Positions 1 through 5,113 of a DNA stretch of 5,113 nt are shown in pieces. Below the pieces are notes generated by a model. That model made no database searches. It was not told the origin of the DNA and was given only the letters and a program-made list of their open reading frames with translations. Location: the NCBI GenBank assembly GCA_902767455.1, contig CACXHH010000144.1, positions 1-5,113 of the forward strand. Reading direction: 5' to 3'. Each line of letters begins with the position of its first letter. Position 1 is the stretch's first letter. A program made the position numbers and the translations under genes. This DNA is from an uncultured Eubacteriales bacterium. Its GTDB lineage: Bacteria; Bacillota; Clostridia; Christensenellales; Borkfalkiaceae.

Positions 1-4
1 GCGA

Positions 5-47
5 GCGTTCAACCTCCTTTCGGATTTTGAACGCCGTTTTTTCTTTT
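5..47 (+). terminator. Intrinsic terminator of a gene left of the window
   Basis: An 8-bp perfect inverted repeat, GCGTTCAA (5-12) with TTGAACGC (27-34), encloses a smaller TCC-TTTC-GGA stem-loop and is followed by a T-run (37-42, then 44-47). This is a standard rho-independent terminator for plus-strand transcription entering from the left, so a plus-strand gene probably ends just outside the window. The hairpin is preceded by an A-rich tract when read on the minus strand. It could therefore also stop the minus-strand operon if a T-run lies beyond position 1, which cannot be seen. Confidence 0.75.
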
Positions 48-73
48 AAAATATTTTGGGGCCGCCGCTTAAC

Positions 74-116
74 GCGACAGCCCCTTATTAACACTTTTTT
101 GCTGTCGCAAAAAAGT
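74..116. repeat. Perfect 10-bp palindrome with an overlapping alternative stem
   Basis: ACTTTTTTGC (93-102) and GCAAAAAAGT (107-116) form a perfect 10-bp inverted repeat around the loop TGTC. A second, mutually exclusive pairing exists: GCGACAG (74-80) matches CTGTCGC (102-108), 7 bp with a 21-base loop. Neither stem is followed by a clear T-run on either strand, so I do not call it a terminator. It lies in the gene-free stretch downstream of the minus-strand operon. Function unknown. Confidence 0.5.
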
Positions 117-126
117 CGTTTGAGTT

Positions 127-195
127 ATATTTTGCCTTACGGCAAAGCGATATAGCCTGCGGCTGCGATATTTTCGCTGACGCGAAAGCGGATAT
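127..195. repeat. Two tandem degenerate palindromic units, 41 bp apart
   Basis: Unit 1 (127-153) reads ATAT, TTTGCC, loop TTAC, GGCAAA, GCG, ATAT. Unit 2 (168-195) reads ATAT, TTTCGC, loop TGAC, GCGAAA, GCGG, ATAT. Both have outer ATAT arms, a 6-bp core stem, a TNNC tetraloop and a one-sided GCG or GCGG bulge. The core stems differ in sequence (GCC/GGC versus CGC/GCG) but stay fully paired. A small AGCC-TGC-GGCT hairpin (154-164) sits between them, and GCGATAT occurs at 147-153 and 165-171. This resembles interspersed palindromic elements of bacterial intergenic DNA. No T-run follows either unit. The gene-free stretch 1-271 otherwise holds only the terminator, the 93-116 palindrome, a weak CGTCG/CGACG pair (223-227, 240-244) and a TGCC-TTCA-GGCA hairpin (257-268). 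Confidence 0.55.
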
Positions 196-271
196 ACGGA
201 TTTAATTATTATATAAATATTTCGTCGGCGATTTTAGGGCGACGGCTTGCAGGGCGTGCCTTCAGGCAAAA

Positions 272-739
272 TCACTCCCCCGTTTCTTCTTCAAAGCTCT
301 TTCCCGTCAGATCGTCAAGCGCGTCGAGTTCGGGGGAAGAAAGCTTTAAAATATCCGAAACGTTTATAACCGTACCGCCGTCGAACACGAGTTCGCCTTC
401 GACTTCGCGTATCTTTTTGAGCGTTCCGCCGAAAAATCTGTATTCGCCGCCCTTTTTTCGTTCGTCGGGAACGAAATAAACGAGCGAAACGCGCTGATTT
501 TTTTCAAGATTTTCGCCTAAAAAACGCAGTTTTCCGTTCAACTCTTCAACTTCCGAAGCCGAAAGTTCTATCTTTTCGTCGACGAGCCTTCCCGTTTCGT
601 TGATGGCTTCGCCAAAGCCCGTGAGCGCGGCGAACGGAGCGAACTGCGCGGCGCGGTTTAACCTGTCCATAGGCGTATGGTTTTTCGACGGGCGGTAAGG
701 CAAATCTATGATATCCGAATAGTCTTCGATATTTTTCAC
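272..739 (-). CDS. YolD-like protein, partner of the Y-family polymerase
   Basis: A 155-residue soluble, acidic protein of the YolD-like family. The family signature is near the N-terminus: DRLNRAAQFAPFAALTGF (residues 25-42), followed by an ETGRL helix. A predicted beta-rich region follows (about 83-128), with an acidic tail. There is no signal peptide or membrane segment. It starts at GTG, overlapping the polymerase stop by four bases (GTGA). A purine-rich site, AGGGGG (754-749), lies nine bases upstream, so translation is probably coupled to the polymerase. In Bacillota, yolD-type genes are often found directly downstream of UvrX/YqjW-type polymerases and are thought to assist them in a UmuD-like accessory role; the mechanism is not settled. 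That it binds the neighbouring polymerase is inference from gene order. No clear intrinsic terminator follows within the window. Confidence 0.85.
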   Translation of the reverse strand: MKNIEDYSDIIDLPYRPSKNHTPMDRLNRAAQFAPFAALTGFGEAINETGRLVDEKIELSASEVEELNGKLRFLGENLEKNQRVSLVYFVPDERKKGGEYRFFGGTLKKIREVEGELVFDGGTVINVSDILKLSSPELDALDDLTGKSFEEETGE

Positions 740-2238
740 GCCTTATGTCCCCCTATCTGTTTATTGCGTTTGCGCTGCGTGGCGCCCGCCGTGAAGCTGT
801 TGCCCATAAGTATAGCGTTTTTGCCGTATTTTTGTTGAATTTTCAGAACCGATTGCGAAACTTTTCCGTCCTTTTGTTCGACGACGTCTTCGCGTTTTTC
901 GTCGTCGAAAAACGAAAGCTGTTCGACTTCTTTTGCTGCCGTCGCCTTGTCCTTGTCAACGGTATTTACGGCGACGTACATTCGCCTTATATGAAGGTTT
1001 TTATCCGTCAACCTGTTGAAAAGGTCGACGACCGCGGCGACTATTTTACGCGTCGAAGCCGTGTATTCGCCGAGATTGAAGCTTGCGTGCGCGCCCTTGG
1101 GCACTTTGCGCCCGTAGCGGTCGACGGTTATCTCGCCCGTGTATTTGTACGCCGAAGTTTCAAAATTCAGATTGTCTACGTCGTAGCCGACGGTCAGATC
1201 TACGAGATTAGTGACGTAACCTTTTTTCACCATATCGAGAACGAGCGACGAAGCCATTTCTTTGACGACTACGCGGGCGTGGTCGTTATCGTAACCGTAT
1301 TCGAGCACCTGCCCTACCGACATGCTCTTTGCCGAAGGCCGATACGCCTTAATATCGCTTATGAGCGCGGGTTCCTCTCCCCAGGCGTGGTCTATCAAAA
1401 GCTCGGCGTTTATACCGAACTCTTTATACAGCAAATCTTCGTTATAATATTCGTCGGGTTTTCCTAACGAGCAACGCGCGATATCGCCCATGGTGTAAAG
1501 CCCGAGCGCGTTGAGCCTTCTCTCGTAAGCGCGTCCGACTCTCCAGAAATCTGTAAGCGGCGTGTGCGCCCAAAGTCGGCGCCGAAAAGAAGCTTCGTCA
1601 AGCTCGGCGATGCGAACGCCGTCGGCGTCGGCGGGGATATGCTTTGCGACGATATCCATGGCGACCTTGGCAAGAAACATATTCGTTCCTATCCCGGCGG
1701 TCGCGGTAATACCCGTACTCTCGAGAACGTCCCGTATCATCGTGACGGCGAGTTCGTGCGCCGTCTTTTTATACATTTTAAGATAGGACGTAACGTCCAT
1801 AAACACTTCGTCGACGGAATACGCGTGTATATCTTCGGCTGAAACGTATTTCAGATATATTTCGTAGATCTGAGTGCTTATCTGCATATACTTCGCCATG
1901 CGCGGCGGCGCGACGACGTACGTAAGTTCCAAAAAAGGATTTTTTTCAAGCTCGGGAAGTTCGTGCGATTTTCCGCGGAAAGCCTTGCCCGCGATAGCGT
2001 TTTTGCGCTCTCTGTTGACTTCCTTCACGCGTTGAACGACTTCAAACAGCCTTGCCCTTCCCGGTATACCGAACGATTTCAGGCTCGGCGACACGGCAAG
2101 ACATATCGTTTTTTCCGTGCGTGAAGCGTCTGCCACCACGAGATTTGCCGTAAGCGGATTAAGCCCCCTGTCGACGCACTCGACGGAAGCGTAAAACGAT
2201 TTCAGATCTATGCAGACGTAGCTTCTTTTGCCGTTCAT
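736..2238 (-). CDS. Y-family translesion DNA polymerase (UvrX/UmuC-like)
   Basis: An error-prone polymerase that copies past damaged template bases. Numbered from the ATG at 2238 (500 residues), the first catalytic motif is DLKSFYASVE, with metal ligand D11 and F15-Y16, where Y16 is the expected steric gate against ribonucleotides. The second is SVDE (141-144), with D143 and E144 as the remaining acidic ligands. A helix-hairpin-helix thumb (WRVGRAYERRLNALGL, about 232-247) and a little-finger domain (about 300-425) follow. QLSFF (440-444) fits the sliding-clamp-binding consensus QLSLF. The C-terminal tail ends in RNKQIGGHKA, typical of Bacillota UvrX-type enzymes and absent from classical DinB, which is also shorter. 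All catalytic residues are intact. An in-frame TTG at 2259 would add seven residues, but only the ATG has a ribosome site (AAAAGG, 2254-2249). It is the second gene of the operon, 39 bases after the phosphopantetheinyl transferase, and its stop overlaps the next start. Confidence 0.93.
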   Translation of the reverse strand: MNGKRSYVCIDLKSFYASVECVDRGLNPLTANLVVADASRTEKTICLAVSPSLKSFGIPGRARLFEVVQRVKEVNRERKNAIAGKAFRGKSHELPELEKNPFLELTYVVAPPRMAKYMQISTQIYEIYLKYVSAEDIHAYSVDEVFMDVTSYLKMYKKTAHELAVTMIRDVLESTGITATAGIGTNMFLAKVAMDIVAKHIPADADGVRIAELDEASFRRRLWAHTPLTDFWRVGRAYERRLNALGLYTMGDIARCSLGKPDEYYNEDLLYKEFGINAELLIDHAWGEEPALISDIKAYRPSAKSMSVGQVLEYGYDNDHARVVVKEMASSLVLDMVKKGYVTNLVDLTVGYDVDNLNFETSAYKYTGEITVDRYGRKVPKGAHASFNLGEYTASTRKIVAAVVDLFNRLTDKNLHIRRMYVAVNTVDKDKATAAKEVEQLSFFDDEKREDVVEQKDGKVSQSVLKIQQKYGKNAILMGNSFTAGATQRKRNKQIGGHKA

Positions 2239-2257
2239 GTTTTCGTTACCTTTTCCC

Positions 2258-2280
2258 AAAAAGCGCCGTTTACGCGCTTA
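2258..2280 (-). other. Short hairpin with T-run between operon genes (possible attenuator)
   Basis: On the minus strand, AAGCGC (2279-2274), a 7-base loop and GCGCTT (2266-2261) form a 6-bp stem running into TTT (2260-2258), giving five T in a row. It begins inside the stop codon of the phosphopantetheinyl transferase and ends just before the polymerase ribosome binding site. The T-run is short and followed by GGG, so at most it is a weak or partial terminator. It may equally be an RNA processing or stability element. Confidence 0.35.
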
Positions 2281-2916
2281 TTGACCGACTTTTGCTTTTT
2301 TCCGCGACCAAGACGGAAAGTCCGTTTCGTTAAGCCAAACAGTTTCGAGCTTAAACTCACCGCCTTCCACGCTCACCGAAATAAATAAGTCTTTCTCGAC
2401 GAACGTTCGGCGCGCATACCGTTTGCCGAGATATACGACTTCGCCGTTTAACGGAAGCGCGGGGATATTTTTCAGCTCGTTTGAAATGCCGCCGCCTTCG
2501 GCTTTAGCTAAACTTTCCTTCGCGACGAACTGCGACAAAAACGGCTCGCCGCCAAGATACCTTTCGTATTCTTTAATAGACAGCGAATACTTTACGAGTT
2601 CTTCGCTTATTTCTTTTTCACACTCTATATCGAGCCCTATATCGCGAGCTTTAAATAAAGCAAGACCTACTACGCCGCCCGAGTGCGAAATATTGAAAAA
2701 CGCGGTTTTGGAGCGAGGTTTGCCGCGCTCGTCGATATACGTTTCGCCGACGAATTTTTTGATAAGATACCCGCCGCCGAGAGATAACAGGCGGTCGTTT
2801 CCCTTTACGTAGCGTGAAGCTTTTTTCAGCCTGTCGCCGTCTATATACGCCGAAACGGCGCTCTCGTTTCGGGCGACGAGCCCGACGTCGAGCAAATACA
2901 GCTTAACGGTATCCAT
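2278..2916 (-). CDS. Sfp-type 4'-phosphopantetheinyl transferase
   Basis: A 212-residue enzyme that moves the 4'-phosphopantetheine arm of coenzyme A onto a serine of an acyl or peptidyl carrier protein, activating fatty acid, polyketide or non-ribosomal peptide synthesis. Family motifs appear in order. FNISHSG (74-80) belongs to the CoA-binding region. GLDIE (94-98) supplies Mg ligands D96 and E98. FVAKESLAKAEGGG (130-143) is the WxxKExxxK motif with F130 replacing the usual Trp, and with E134 and K138 matching Sfp E151 and K155. The length is close to Sfp and clearly longer than AcpS (about 120). The start is ATG, with AAGGG nine bases upstream and a strong promoter further up. It is the first gene of the operon. 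No carrier protein or synthase lies in the window, so its target is unknown: it could serve primary metabolism, as AcpS does, or a pathway elsewhere. Its link to the DNA-repair genes downstream is unexplained. Confidence 0.9.
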   Translation of the reverse strand: MDTVKLYLLDVGLVARNESAVSAYIDGDRLKKASRYVKGNDRLLSLGGGYLIKKFVGETYIDERGKPRSKTAFFNISHSGGVVGLALFKARDIGLDIECEKEISEELVKYSLSIKEYERYLGGEPFLSQFVAKESLAKAEGGGISNELKNIPALPLNGEVVYLGKRYARRTFVEKDLFISVSVEGGEFKLETVWLNETDFPSWSRKKAKVGQ

Positions 2917-2966
2917 ACGGTATTTCCCTTGGTAAGTTTTAACGCGATAGCGCGACTATATACTAA

Positions 2967-2995
2967 ATTATATTACTATTTCCGAAAAAAATCAA
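2967..2995 (-). promoter_or_regulatory. Sigma-A promoter of the PPTase-polymerase-YolD operon
   Basis: Reading the minus strand, TTGATT (2995-2990) and a perfect TATAAT (2972-2967) are separated by exactly 17 bases. Transcription would start near 2960, leaving a leader of about 45 bases before the PPTase ATG. No GAAC-N4-GTTC (DinR/LexA) box is seen in 2917-3100, so control by the SOS repressor is not apparent. Confidence 0.8.
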
Positions 2996-3035
2996 GGGCT
3001 GCCGACTATCCTTACCGTCTTTTTCTTCGTATAAG

Positions 3036-3064
3036 TAGATTTTTAAGGACTTTTATGTTATAAT
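3036..3064 (+). promoter_or_regulatory. Extended -10 promoter of the TraX-family gene
   Basis: A perfect TATAAT (3059-3064) is preceded by TGT (3056-3058), giving the extended -10 form TGnTATAAT. The -35 at 17-base spacing is weak (TAGATT, 3036-3041), which the extended -10 can compensate for. It is divergent from the operon promoter, with about 40 bases between the two -35 elements. Confidence 0.7.
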
Positions 3065-3100
3065 TATTAAAAATCAACTTCCGCTTAATTAAAGGAGACT

Positions 3101-3982
3101 ATGCTTAACGGACGAACGGGCGATAAACTCGTAAAAGCGGCGATACTCTCGTCGTTCATACTCAAAATAGCGGCTATCGTCACAATGACTCTCGACCATC
3201 TCGGGCTTTTGATGTACGACTATTTTTTCCACACCGACGTAGCCTTGATATTCCGTGACGTCGGAAGGATCGCGTTGCCGCTGTTTTGCTTTATGGTAGC
3301 CGAAGGCGTAACTTATACGAAGTCCTTCAAAAAATATATCGCACGTATGGCGATAATAGCCGCCGCCGTACTCGCCGCGCAGATATTTATGGAATACGTA
3401 ATGAAGTATTCTTTACGGCAGGGCAACATATTTTTCGACCTTATCGTCGGCGCGGTAATAATAAAATTGCTTTCGGACAAGAAAATATATATCAGGTTGC
3501 TTGCTCTGCTCCCCGCCTTGTTTTCGGTTGCGTGCTACTTTGCCTTTGCCTACGAAGAAGCCTTCGGGCATAGAAGTTTAGACTTCTTCCCCTACTTTTT
3601 AAGGCTTCAATACCCCTTTTATTCGACGCTCATGATAACGGCGTTCTTCTTATCCAAAAAACTTGCCGAAAAGCTTACCGCCAAAAGCGGTGAAAGCGCA
3701 AAAAGGCTCGTTTCAAACGTTTTCGCCGCTCTCGTCGTAGTTATCGCAACGCTTATAAACTTCGGCGTTGAATACGCCTTTGACCACGGCGTTATAAACG
3801 GGTTTTCAACGGCTTCCGACTACTACCAGCAAAACTTCGCCATGCTCGCGGGAGTGTTATTGCTCTTTTATTCGGGCAAGCGCGGGTATAACGCCAAGTG
3901 GTTCAAGTACGGGCAGTATCTTTATTATCCCCTACATATACTCGCGTTATTCGGAATATTCACGCTCGCCTTCGGGTATTGA
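3101..3982 (+). CDS. TraX family integral membrane protein
   Basis: A 293-residue polytopic membrane protein with roughly eight or nine hydrophobic segments, about 15-38, 46-66, 82-101, 108-124, 130-150, 170-185, 203-222, 244-257 and 270-290. TraX features are visible: KIAAIVTMTLDHLG (22-35) with the conserved D32-H33, then GRIALPLFCFMVAEG (55-69) followed by a basic loop (TKSFKKYIAR), and a C-terminal YYPLH (275-279). F-plasmid TraX N-acetylates pilin, and the family is related in pattern to membrane acyltransferases. Chromosomal homologues are common in Bacillota and their substrate is not established. The start ATG follows AAAGGAG (3091-3097) with only three bases between, closer than usual, but no better start precedes the first hydrophobic segment. 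It is transcribed alone, divergent from the repair operon, and ends in a strong terminator. No conjugation or pilin gene is present, so an acetyltransferase role here is family inference only. Confidence 0.85.
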   Translation: MLNGRTGDKLVKAAILSSFILKIAAIVTMTLDHLGLLMYDYFFHTDVALIFRDVGRIALPLFCFMVAEGVTYTKSFKKYIARMAIIAAAVLAAQIFMEYVMKYSLRQGNIFFDLIVGAVIIKLLSDKKIYIRLLALLPALFSVACYFAFAYEEAFGHRSLDFFPYFLRLQYPFYSTLMITAFFLSKKLAEKLTAKSGESAKRLVSNVFAALVVVIATLINFGVEYAFDHGVINGFSTASDYYQQNFAMLAGVLLLFYSGKRGYNAKWFKYGQYLYYPLHILALFGIFTLAFGY

Positions 3983-4023
3983 TTTTATCGGATAACCTAC
4001 TTATAGCCTTACTTTTAAAAAAT

Positions 4024-4050
4024 GCGGAAAGGTATTCCGCGTTTTTTTTT
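4024..4050 (+). terminator. Intrinsic terminator of the TraX-family gene
   Basis: GCGGAA (4024-4029) and TTCCGC (4035-4040) form a perfect 6-bp stem around AGGTA. It is followed by G and nine T (4042-4050). It lies 41 bases after the TraX stop codon. The upstream A-run (from about 4017) can pair with the T-run, so some activity on the minus strand is possible. Confidence 0.9.
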
Positions 4051-4055
4051 GCGTT

Positions 4056-4093
4056 AAAAAGCCGCCGCGTTCAAAAACCCCGAACGCGGCGGC
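4056..4093 (-). terminator. Intrinsic terminator of the repetitive surface-type gene
   Basis: GAACGCGGCGGC (4082-4093) and GCCGCCGCGTTC (4061-4072) make a perfect, very GC-rich 12-bp stem with a 9-base loop. Read on the minus strand, it is followed by TTTTT (4060-4056). It lies about 20 bases after the stop codon of the gene ending at 4113, and back to back with the TraX terminator, which cleanly separates the convergent genes. Confidence 0.88.
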
Positions 4094-4112
4094 GAAAGTT
4101 TAATACAAGCTA

Positions 4113-5113
4113 TCAGTTATAAGCTCTGAATCCAAGGAAGTTGATAGTTGCGTTTTCGGTGACGTTGTCGTTAGTCCAGTTGAAAAGGCCTACGCTTCCG
4201 CTCGTATAGTTATCAAGCGTGAGATCGTATACGATATTCTGGAGATCGGTGCCTACGAGAGCGATACGCGAGCCGTCGGCTCTGAAGAAGGATATCTTGT
4301 TGCCCGAAACGATTATCTTGATCTCCATATCGGAGAAATCGCCGTAAGAGCCGCCAACGAATTTACCCGTAACGCCCGTACCGTCCATATAGTTGACCTG
4401 CAACCAGGTATCACTTCCGTTCTTATAAACGGTTATAGCGTAACCCGAAGCATAAGAACCTTTTGCATTTGCGCCTATAAGGCAGGACATCGTTATCAGA
4501 CCGTTATAAGGATTTAATTTCGTGGGATCTGTAAACTTGACGCTCAATTCGATATCGCCGTATTTAGCCGCGGTAAGCTGCCAGCCCGCCTTGCTCTTAT
4601 CGATGGTGACGGCGTCCGTACCTGCCGTATGCGTCCAAGCTTTAACGTTTGCGACGACTGCGTCCCAAGTGGATTTTTCGCTGTTATCATCGCTGAAAAT
4701 AGCGTCGAGAGCGGTGATACCGTTAGCTTTGTAGGACGCGTTGACGGCGGCGATAACGTTTTCGTAAGCGGCAGTAGCCTGTTCGTAGGTAAGGTTTGAA
4801 GCTCTTGCCGCCGCGACCGCCGCGGTAACGGTAGGTTCATTCGTCGCCCACTTGTCGTATTTTACGGAAGTAAGGTAATTTTCCATCTGCTTCTGAACCA
4901 TCTGAGCGGTGAACTCGTAACGTCTTACGCCCGTAATATGAAGCGTACCGTCGTTGATGGTGGCTCCGTTGTTTGTCCAGGTGAAGAAGCCTATGCTTCC
5001 GCCCGTACCGTAGTTATCGAGCGGTATGTAAGCAATAGAATTTCTAAGTGTCGAATCGAGGAGCGGAATCGGCGAGCCGCTTGCCGTCTTTACGTAAAGC
5101 TTTGCGTCTTCAA
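4113..5113 (-). CDS. Repetitive ConA/LamG-like probable surface protein, 3' part only
   Basis: The C-terminal 332 residues of a larger protein; the frame is open to the right window edge, so the start lies outside. The ATG at 4901 is internal, because it has no ribosome binding site and readable homologous sequence continues upstream. Counting from the edge, residues 1-66 are the end of one beta-rich domain. Residues 71-130 are an Ala-rich helical linker resembling FIVAR-type spacers. Residues 131-332 are a second beta-rich domain. Both domains end alike: LDNY at 31-34 and 299-302, then GFFTWTN versus GLFNWTN. This gives a period of about 267 residues. The pattern of the GSVGLFNWTN and FLGFRAYN strands resembles ConA-like/LamG or DUF1080 (glycoside hydrolase 16-like) folds, often carbohydrate-binding, but no catalytic motif is recognised. 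It ends without LPXTG, a membrane anchor or SLH modules, so any secretion signal or anchor must lie upstream. The function is not known. Confidence 0.75.
   Translation of the reverse strand, partial: EDAKLYVKTASGSPIPLLDSTLRNSIAYIPLDNYGTGGSIGFFTWTNNGATINDGTLHITGVRRYEFTAQMVQKQMENYLTSVKYDKWATNEPTVTAAVAAARASNLTYEQATAAYENVIAAVNASYKANGITALDAIFSDDNSEKSTWDAVVANVKAWTHTAGTDAVTIDKSKAGWQLTAAKYGDIELSVKFTDPTKLNPYNGLITMSCLIGANAKGSYASGYAITVYKNGSDTWLQVNYMDGTGVTGKFVGGSYGDFSDMEIKIIVSGNKISFFRADGSRIALVGTDLQNIVYDLTLDNYTSGSVGLFNWTNDNVTENATINFLGFRAYN

Noticed and set aside
1..20. AAAGGAGG on the minus strand near the left edge, a possible ribosome site for a minus-strand gene
   Set aside because: It is the complement of the terminator loop, and no start codon at suitable spacing can be verified because the window ends.
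9..23. ACCTCCTTTC, resembling the 3' end of 16S rRNA (anti-Shine-Dalgarno)
   Set aside because: The bases before it do not match the conserved 16S 3' region. The segment is part of the 8-bp stem and loop of an ordinary terminator.
745..1467. A long plus-strand open frame of 240 codons
   Set aside because: It lies wholly antisense to the well-supported polymerase gene, has no recognisable domain, and its low-complexity aromatic and basic composition is that of an antisense shadow.
2239..2259. TTG as the polymerase start, adding seven residues
   Set aside because: No ribosome binding site precedes the TTG, whereas the ATG at 2238 has AAAAGG ten bases upstream, and the added residues are not part of the family fold.
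2400..2412. CGAACGTTCG palindrome, similar to half-sites of the DinR/LexA box
   Set aside because: It lacks the four-base spacer between GAAC and GTTC and lies inside the phosphopantetheinyl transferase coding sequence.
4544..4840. Overlapping alternative frame on the minus strand (98 codons)
   Set aside because: It overlaps the repeat-protein gene in another frame, with no domain, ribosome site or repeat support.
4113..4901. A complete 262-residue gene starting at the ATG at 4901
   Set aside because: The same frame stays open to 5113 and encodes a clear copy of the C-terminal repeat, and the ATG has no ribosome site. The gene is partial, not complete.

Overview
The window looks like chromosomal DNA of a mid-GC Gram-positive bacterium, most likely an uncultured member of the Clostridia (Bacillota). 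This rests on a UvrX-like Y-family polymerase translationally coupled to a YolD-like partner (a Bacillota pairing), AGGAG-type ribosome binding sites, clean sigma-A promoters, a GTG start, and hairpin-plus-T-run terminators. No finer rank can be supported from the sequence alone.

Layout, left to right. Positions 1-271 hold no gene. They contain a plus-strand terminator for a gene lying off the left edge, then a cluster of short palindromes. Positions 272-2916 are a three-gene minus-strand operon, transcribed right to left: an Sfp-type 4'-phosphopantetheinyl transferase, then a Y-family translesion DNA polymerase, then a YolD-like protein. The polymerase stop and the YolD start overlap as GTGA. 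A strong promoter (TTGATT-17 bp-TATAAT) precedes the operon. Positions 2917-3100 are a divergent promoter region. Positions 3101-3982 (plus) encode a polytopic membrane protein of the TraX family. It ends in a terminator that sits back to back with a second, 12-bp-stem terminator serving the gene arriving from the right. Positions 4113-5113 (minus) are the 3' end of a larger gene encoding a repetitive, probably extracellular protein. Its frame stays open to the right window edge, and it repeats a beta-rich, ConA/LamG-like unit about every 267 residues.

How the genes fit together. The polymerase and YolD-like protein are a known translesion-synthesis pair. The phosphopantetheinyl transferase has no carrier protein or synthase in view, so its place at the head of this operon may be only co-transcription. 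No LexA/DinR box is visible before the operon, so SOS control is not evident. TraX-like proteins outside plasmids have no settled function.

Nothing here is a clear new system. The points most worth a second look are the structure-conserving palindrome pair at 127-195, the unusual PPTase-polymerase-YolD operon with a hairpin between its first two genes, and the tandemly repeated surface-type protein running off the right edge.
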